DNA from: Vogesella sp. LIG4 | GTDB taxonomy: Bacteria; Pseudomonadota; Gammaproteobacteria; Burkholderiales; Chromobacteriaceae | DNA: 64,000 nucleotides | Direction of reading: 5' to 3' | Assembly (NCBI RefSeq): GCF_900090205.1 | Contig: NZ_LT607802.1 | Span: 3,103,970 to 3,167,969, forward strand | Shown here: positions 60,116-64,000 of the stretch, piece by piece | Layout: the number at the start of each line of letters is the position of its first letter | Numbering within the stretch: the first letter of the stretch is position 1 | Made by a program: the position numbers and the translations under genes | The notes under the pieces: model-generated | What the model saw: only the letters and a program-made list of their open reading frames with translations | Told to the model about the DNA's origin: nothing | Databases searched by the model: none

Positions 60116-61930
60116 ATGACCCGACAAATTCGCAATATCGCCATCATCGCCCACGTTGACCACGGCAAGACCACCCTGGTTGACCAGCTGCTGCGCCAGT
60201 CCGGCACCTTCCGCGACAACCAGCAGGTTGACGAGCGCGTGATGGACTCCAACGACCTGGAAAAAGAACGCGGCATTACCATTCTGGCCAAGAACACCGC
60301 CATCGAATACGAAGGCGTGCACATCAACATCGTGGACACCCCGGGCCACGCCGACTTCGGTGGTGAAGTAGAGCGCGTACTGGGCATGGTTGACGGCGTA
60401 CTGCTGCTGGTGGATGCCGTTGAAGGCCCGATGCCGCAGACCCGCTTCGTGACCAAGAAGGCACTGGCACTGGGCCTGCGCCCGATCGTGGTGATCAACA
60501 AGGTAGACCGTCCGGGCGCACGTCCGGACTGGGTTGTTGACCAGACTTTCGACCTGTTCGACAAGCTGGGCGCTACCGACGAGCAGCTGGACTTCCCGAT
60601 CATCTACGCTTCCGGCCTGAACGGCTTTGCCAAGCTGGAGCTGGAAGAAGAGTCCGACAACATGCGTCCGCTGTTCGACACCGTGCTCAAGTTCGTGCCG
60701 ACCCCGGCGGGCAGTGCCGACGAGCCGCTGCAGCTGCAGATTTCTGCACTGGATTACTCCACCTACACCGGCCGCCTGGGCGTTGGCCGCGTGCTGAACG
60801 GCCGCATCAAGCCGGGTCAGGCCGTAGTGGTAATGAACCACGACGATCAGGTTGCTTCCGGTCGTATCAACCAGGTTCTGGGTTACAAGGGCCTGGACCG
60901 CGTGCCGGTGGAAGAAGCCGAAGCCGGTGACATCATCATCATCTCCGGTATCGAGGATATCGGTATCGGCGTGACCATCTGCGACAAGGATCAGCCGGTA
61001 GGCCTGCCGATGCTGTCGGTGGACGAGCCGACCCTGACCATGGACTTCATGGTGAACTCCAGCCCGCTGGCCGGTACCGAAGGCAAGTTCGTGACCAGCC
61101 GCCAGATCCGCGACCGTCTGACCAAGGAGCTGCTGACCAACGTGGCCCTGCGCGTGGAAGACACCGAGGACTCCGACGTGTTCCGCGTATCCGGCCGTGG
61201 CGAACTGCACCTGACCATCCTGCTGGAAAACATGCGTCGCGAAGGCTTCGAAATGGCTGTGGCCAAGCCGCGCGTGGTATTCAAGGAAATCAACGGTCAG
61301 AAGAGCGAGCCGTACGAGAACCTGACCATCGACCTGGAAGATGCTCACCAGGGTGGCGTGATGGAAGAAATCGGCCGTCGTCGTGGCGAGCTGACCAATA
61401 TGGAATCCGATGGCCAGGGTCGTACCCGTCTGGAATACCACATTCCGGCACGTGGCCTGATCGGCTTCCAGTCCGACTTCATGACCATGACCCGCGGCAC
61501 CGGCCTGATGAGCCACGTGTTTGACGACTACGCACCGGTGAAAGCCGACCTGCCGGGCCGTCACAACGGCGTGCTGATCTCGCAGGACAACGGCGAAGCC
61601 GTAGCCTACGCGCTGTGGAACCTGGAAGACCGCGGCCGCATGTTCGTGTCCCCGGGCGACAAGCTGTACGAAGGCATGATCATCGGCATCCACAGCCGTG
61701 ACAACGACCTGGTAGTGAACCCGCTGAAGGGCAAGAAGCTGACCAACGTGCGCGCCTCCGGTACCGACGAAGCCGTACGCCTGACCACCCCGATCAAGCT
61801 GACGCTGGAATCGGCAGTGGAGTTCATCGACGATGACGAACTGGTGGAAATCACCCCGAAATCCATCCGTATCCGCAAGCGCTGGCTGCAGGAACACGAC
61901 CGTCGTCGTATGTCCAAGGTTGAAGGCTAA
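60116..61930 (+). CDS. typA: Ribosome-associated GTPase TypA/BipA
   Basis: 604 aa translational GTPase of the EF-G/LepA group. G motifs: [10 protein letters not shown] (G1), RGITI near 50 (G2), [12 protein letters not shown] (G3) and [10 protein letters not shown] (G4). C-terminal EF-G-like domains and the TypA-specific C terminus follow. It binds 70S or 30S ribosomes and matters for growth at low temperature and 50S assembly. Length is standard. It has its own promoter and terminator and is transcribed alone. Confidence 0.96.
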   Translation: MTRQIRNIAIIAHVDHGKTTLVDQLLRQSGTFRDNQQVDERVMDSNDLEKERGITILAKNTAIEYEGVHINIVDTPGHADFGGEVERVLGMVDGVLLLVDAVEGPMPQTRFVTKKALALGLRPIVVINKVDRPGARPDWVVDQTFDLFDKLGATDEQLDFPIIYASGLNGFAKLELEEESDNMRPLFDTVLKFVPTPAGSADEPLQLQISALDYSTYTGRLGVGRVLNGRIKPGQAVVVMNHDDQVASGRINQVLGYKGLDRVPVEEAEAGDIIIISGIEDIGIGVTICDKDQPVGLPMLSVDEPTLTMDFMVNSSPLAGTEGKFVTSRQIRDRLTKELLTNVALRVEDTEDSDVFRVSGRGELHLTILLENMRREGFEMAVAKPRVVFKEINGQKSEPYENLTIDLEDAHQGGVMEEIGRRRGELTNMESDGQGRTRLEYHIPARGLIGFQSDFMTMTRGTGLMSHVFDDYAPVKADLPGRHNGVLISQDNGEAVAYALWNLEDRGRMFVSPGDKLYEGMIIGIHSRDNDLVVNPLKGKKLTNVRASGTDEAVRLTTPIKLTLESAVEFIDDDELVEITPKSIRIRKRWLQEHDRRRMSKVEG

Positions 61931-61956
61931 GCCCGCACAAGCTTGTGTGGCTGACA

Positions 61957-61987
61957 AAAAACCCCGGTTTATGCCGGGGTTTTTTTC
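61957..61987 (+). terminator. Terminator of typA
   Basis: AAAAACCCCGG, loop TTTATG, CCGGGGTTTTT with T-run to 61987. Confidence 0.93.
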
Positions 61988-62078
61988 TTGCTTGTCTTAT
62001 CGATAAAGCAGGCTACGCTGAGACTATGCCAGATACGTTTGGTGTGTCCTGAGTAGTAGAGTGTTTCTCCTCCTCTTT

Positions 62079-62098
62079 TGCGGCCAAGGTTGGCCGCA
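62079..62098. repeat. Near-perfect back-to-back GTTGGCCGCA pair
   Basis: TGCGGCCAA and TTGGCCGCA abut with only GG between, flanked by T-runs. The plus copy is exact (62089-62098), the other has one mismatch. It lies 27 bp beyond the umuC stop, between typA and umuC, which converge. Confidence 0.8.
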
Positions 62099-62124
62099 TT
62101 TTGTTTGTACCGGCCGTCTCGGGC

Positions 62125-63411
62125 TCAGCAAGCGGCGCTCAGCAATTCATCCCAGCGCGTGGTGCAACGTGGCGACAGCTTGTCCTGGCGCATATGCCAG
62201 CGGCCGTCGCCCAGCAGGCTGCTGCCGGTGCGTATGCTGTCGCGGCCGAAGCGGTGGTTGATGCCGTCTACGGTCTGCATCAGCTGCTGGCTGCGCGCGG
62301 ATTCGCCGGGCAGGAACAGATCGCCCTGGCGGCTGAATTCATCGGCCACCAGCTCGTCCAGCACCACGCCGCACTTGTGGTAGCGCAGCTCCGGCTGATG
62401 CAGCTGCTGCAGCAGCCCCAGTGCGTGATGCGTCAGGGTGCGGGTGTCGGTGCAGGGTTGCAGCAGCGGCAGGCTGGCCCAGTTGCGGCGCTGCAGGCCG
62501 CCGCCACGGTCGGGCGGGTCGGTGCGCAGCATCACGTGCAGCAGGCGGGTGGCGCTATGCTGGGCGCGCAGTTTTTCCGCACAGCGTGCCACGTGGTGGC
62601 TGACGGCGGCTTGCAGTTCGTCAAGGTCGTTCAGCCGGCGGGCAAAGGAACGGGTGGAGTGGATCTGCTGCCGCGGCGGGGTGACGTCGCAGACATCCAG
62701 GCAGGCTTCGCCCTGCAACTCGCGTACCGTACGCTCCACGGCCAGCCCGAAGCGCTGCCGCGCCCAGGCAGGGTTGGCCGCAGCCAGTTGCGCCGCGTTG
62801 GCAATGCCAAGGCGCTGCAGCTGTTCGCGCAGGCGGTAGCCTATGCCCCACACCATGCCGACATCCATCGCCCGTAGTTGTGCCTCGTGCTCGGTGGTGC
62901 TCAGCATGTGCCAGTCGAACACGCCGCCGAAGCGCGGTTGCTGCTTGGCAACCAGATTGCCGAGCTTGGCCAGGGTCTTGCTGACACCGATGCCGATGGA
63001 TACCGGCAGGCCGATCTTGCTCTGTACCGCCTGGCGCAGCTGTTGCGCCCGGGTTTGCGGGTCGGGCAGGCCGGCGAAGTCGAGGAAGCATTCATCGATG
63101 CTGTAGATTTCCTGGGCGCAGGCGTGCTGCGCAGCCAGGGTCATCATGCGCCGCGACAGCGAGCCGTACAGTTCGTAGTTGGATGACAGTGCTACGCCGC
63201 GGTGGCGGTACAGCAGGTTGCGCGCTTCGTGGAATGCCACGCCCATCGGCACGCCTATCGCCTTGGCTTCCGGCGAGCGCGATACGATGCAGCCGTCGTT
63301 GTTGGACAGCACAATCACCGGCATGCCTTGCAATGCCGGGTTGAACAGCCGCTCGCAGGAGACATAGAAGTTGTTGCCATCCAGCAGGCCGTAGCAGGGT
63401 TCAGGCGGCAT
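62125..63411 (-). CDS. umuC: Translesion DNA polymerase V catalytic subunit UmuC
   Basis: 428 aa Y-family polymerase. Palm motifs: YGLLDGNNFYVSCERLF (metal-binding Asp), IVLSNNDGCIVSRS and YSIDECFLDF (Asp-Glu). The HhH region and little-finger domain follow (LREQLQRLGIANAAQL; HSTRSFARRL). It copies past DNA lesions in the SOS response with UmuD'. The start at 63411 overlaps umuD by 11 bp; AAGGA is at proper spacing. The catalytic carboxylates are all present, in contrast to its UmuD partner. Confidence 0.94.
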   Translation of the reverse strand: MPPEPCYGLLDGNNFYVSCERLFNPALQGMPVIVLSNNDGCIVSRSPEAKAIGVPMGVAFHEARNLLYRHRGVALSSNYELYGSLSRRMMTLAAQHACAQEIYSIDECFLDFAGLPDPQTRAQQLRQAVQSKIGLPVSIGIGVSKTLAKLGNLVAKQQPRFGGVFDWHMLSTTEHEAQLRAMDVGMVWGIGYRLREQLQRLGIANAAQLAAANPAWARQRFGLAVERTVRELQGEACLDVCDVTPPRQQIHSTRSFARRLNDLDELQAAVSHHVARCAEKLRAQHSATRLLHVMLRTDPPDRGGGLQRRNWASLPLLQPCTDTRTLTHHALGLLQQLHQPELRYHKCGVVLDELVADEFSRQGDLFLPGESARSQQLMQTVDGINHRFGRDSIRTGSSLLGDGRWHMRQDKLSPRCTTRWDELLSAAC

Positions 63412-63826
63412 GCTCGTCATCCTTGCCCTTGTGGCGGCGCAGCTGGCGCGCCATGCCCACCACCACGCCCCACAGCATGGCGTCGAAATGCGACGGTGGC
63501 GGCAGGTCGCGCCAGCGCTGCCGCGCATCACGATGCCCCAGCCAGACCTTGCCGCCACTATGGCGCAGCAGCCGCACCACGAAGCCGCTGTCCTGCCAGT
63601 ACACCACCAGGTCGCCGTGACGCGGCGTCAGCCCCTTGTTGAGGATCAGCAGGTCGCCATCCTGGATGCCGCAGTCGATCAGCGCATCGCCACGGGCGCG
63701 CAGGAAGAATGTTGCCATGCGGTCCGGGCAGAGCAGGGTGTTGAGGTCCAGTTCGTCGGTGGGCAGGTCGGCAGCCGGGGAGGGAAAGCCTGCCAGCGCC
63801 GGCCGGGAGATGAGCGCGAGTTTCAT
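63401..63826 (-). CDS. umuD: UmuD-like protein with replaced catalytic residues
   Basis: 141 aa, S24/LexA-like fold. The N terminus holds AGFPSPAAD, matching the UmuD cleavage site region (Ala12-Gly13 in place of Cys-Gly). In the position of the catalytic Ser of E. coli UmuD (GDSMID) this protein has GDALID, Ala48; the Lys of TVKKL is Arg85 in FVVRLL. Spacing of 37 residues between the two matches the family. The rest of the fold (GIQDGDLLIL; HGDLVVY; WGVVVGMARQL) is intact. It could be a non-cleavable partner of UmuC. The start 63826 gives the family length. Confidence 0.9.
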   Translation of the reverse strand: MKLALISRPALAGFPSPAADLPTDELDLNTLLCPDRMATFFLRARGDALIDCGIQDGDLLILNKGLTPRHGDLVVYWQDSGFVVRLLRHSGGKVWLGHRDARQRWRDLPPPSHFDAMLWGVVVGMARQLRRHKGKDDEHAA

Positions 63827-63834
63827 GGTGCTGC

Positions 63835-63858
63835 TTTTGATAATGTACAAAATCAAAA
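63835..63858 (-). promoter_or_regulatory. Candidate SOS operator of umuDC
   Basis: TTTTGAT (63835-63841) and ATCAAAA (63852-63858) make a perfect 7 bp inverted repeat with a 10 bp spacer, 9 bp upstream of the umuD ATG. It lies where a LexA box should be but does not have the canonical CTGT-N8-ACAG sequence. Confidence 0.45.
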
Positions 63859-63945
63859 TAGCGGAAAAGCCGCGCAATTTCAAGCGGCTGCCCCGGTCTG
63901 GCGTCAGCGGCGCATTCAGGCTGGCCGCCACCGTGGCGCTACCGC

Positions 63946-63951
63946 TATAAT
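63946..63951 (+). promoter_or_regulatory. -10 element TATAAT upstream of the right-edge gene
   Basis: Perfect TATAAT with a poor -35, 30 bp before the GTG at 63981. It is divergent from umuDC. Confidence 0.4.
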
Positions 63952-63980
63952 GCCCGGCTGCTTTTGACGAGGATGATATT

Positions 63981-64000
63981 GTGCGTGACCGTTTGGCCGT
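63981..64000 (+). CDS. Start of a gene running off the right edge
   Basis: GTG at 63981 with GAGGATG 6-9 nt upstream and a TATAAT further up. Only six codons (Met-Arg-Asp-Arg-Leu-Ala) are in the window, so neither family nor frame can be confirmed. An overlapping ATG at 63974 in another frame has the same ribosome site too close to it. Confidence 0.35.

Larger units (their letters stand above)
3293..62782. repeat. Dispersed 10-mer family GTTGGCCGCA (candidate uptake sequence), about 43 exact copies
   Basis: Exact copies found by reading both strands, given as first base. Plus orientation: 5046, 6596, 7742, 8616, 16507, 18464, 20670, 21938, 23873, 24598, 27421, 30604, 33005, 33882, 34742, 37124, 38719, 49264, 49790, 56828, 57822, 62089, 62773. 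Minus orientation: 3293, 7758, 8630, 9380, 12834, 17096, 20157, 20541, 25770, 38701, 40306, 45685, 47010, 48461, 49244, 52190, 54011, 55035, 55702, 57803. One-mismatch copies include 13269, 15534, 37520, 40161, 50299, 60782 and 62079. 29 exact copies lie in genes and 14 between genes. At about 65% GC a random expectation is near 0.3 copies. The bases flanking the 10-mer vary, so the unit is the 10-mer itself. Its role is inferred, not shown. Confidence 0.93.

Noticed and set aside
63827..63870. A canonical LexA box (CTGT-N8-ACAG) for umuDC.
   Set aside because: Not present; only a different inverted repeat is seen, reported separately.
1..64000. tRNA, rRNA, CRISPR arrays, insertion sequences and prophage genes.
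   Set aside because: I found no T-loop motif with cloverleaf, no regularly spaced repeats with spacers, no transposase or integrase-like protein. The absence is by eye, not by search tool.

Overview
The window looks like chromosomal DNA of a GC-rich betaproteobacterium of the order Neisseriales, most likely Chromobacteriaceae (Chromobacterium, Vogesella or Aquitalea type). The main grounds are the aminotransferase at 15578-16960, which matches my memory of the Chromobacterium violaceum omega-transaminase nearly end to end, together with the overall gene repertoire (LptFG-GlnD, CcoIS, PuuACDR, BetAB, UmuDC). I see no rRNA, tRNA, insertion sequence, prophage or CRISPR array. Genes are densely packed on both strands, often with 1-14 bp start/stop overlaps.

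Layout. 1-3.1 kb: 5' end of a probable oxygen-binding di-iron protein gene behind a textbook FNR-type promoter, a PocR-PAS-GGDEF diguanylate cyclase, and a small unknown protein. 3.2-9.6 kb: choline to betaine oxidation (betB, betA), purU, a beta-carbonic anhydrase and moaA. 9.9-17 kb: a polyamine catabolic locus, puuR-puuC on one strand and ald-puuD-puuA-aminotransferase on the other. 17.1-21.4 kb: motB, a membrane-anchored methyltransferase, an HDOD protein, a TrmH-family RNA methyltransferase and a GNAT. 21.5-29 kb: small conserved genes, cspA, an Hpt/HD-GYP protein, an SPFH protein, ppnP, a K+ channel, a DUF2249 protein, a DUF962 protein and a YegD-like Hsp70. 29-37.3 kb: yciB-yciI-bolA-parvulin-parvulin operon, DHH and HAD phosphohydrolases, a ParA-like ATPase, a probable small RNA, guaC and an Aer-like chemoreceptor. 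37.3-49.2 kb: lptF-lptG-glnD-maoC, then pepA-holC-acidic protein-cobalamin adenosyltransferase, a REC-EAL phosphodiesterase and a membrane protein. 49.3-64 kb: cca, an NDUFA9-like protein, slt, yaeR-like VOC protein, ccoI-ccoS, a quinone oxidoreductase, an unknown gene, an orphan periplasmic binding protein, typA and umuDC.

The most striking signal is not a gene. The 10-mer GTTGGCCGCA (reverse complement TGCGGCCAAC) occurs about 43 times exactly by my hand count, roughly one per 1.5 kb, on both strands, where about 0.3 would be expected by base composition. It sits in coding sequence mainly as Leu-Ala-Ala or Ala-Ala-Asn, and between genes it forms inverted pairs that act as terminator stems. 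Density, strand balance and terminator pairing are those of a DNA uptake sequence, but the word is unlike the Neisseriaceae DUS (GCCGTCTGAA and dialects) or the Haemophilus USS. I propose it as an uptake or recognition word of this lineage. A second notable observation is a UmuD whose catalytic Ser and Lys are both replaced (Ala48, Arg85), next to an intact UmuC.

How genes work together: betB/betA oxidise choline to betaine, and purU can discharge one-carbon units from betaine demethylation. In the Puu locus an aminotransferase plus alanine dehydrogenase appears to replace the PuuB oxidase. Several cyclic-di-GMP or signalling proteins (GGDEF, HD-GYP, EAL, HDOD, chemoreceptor, MotB) are scattered through the window.
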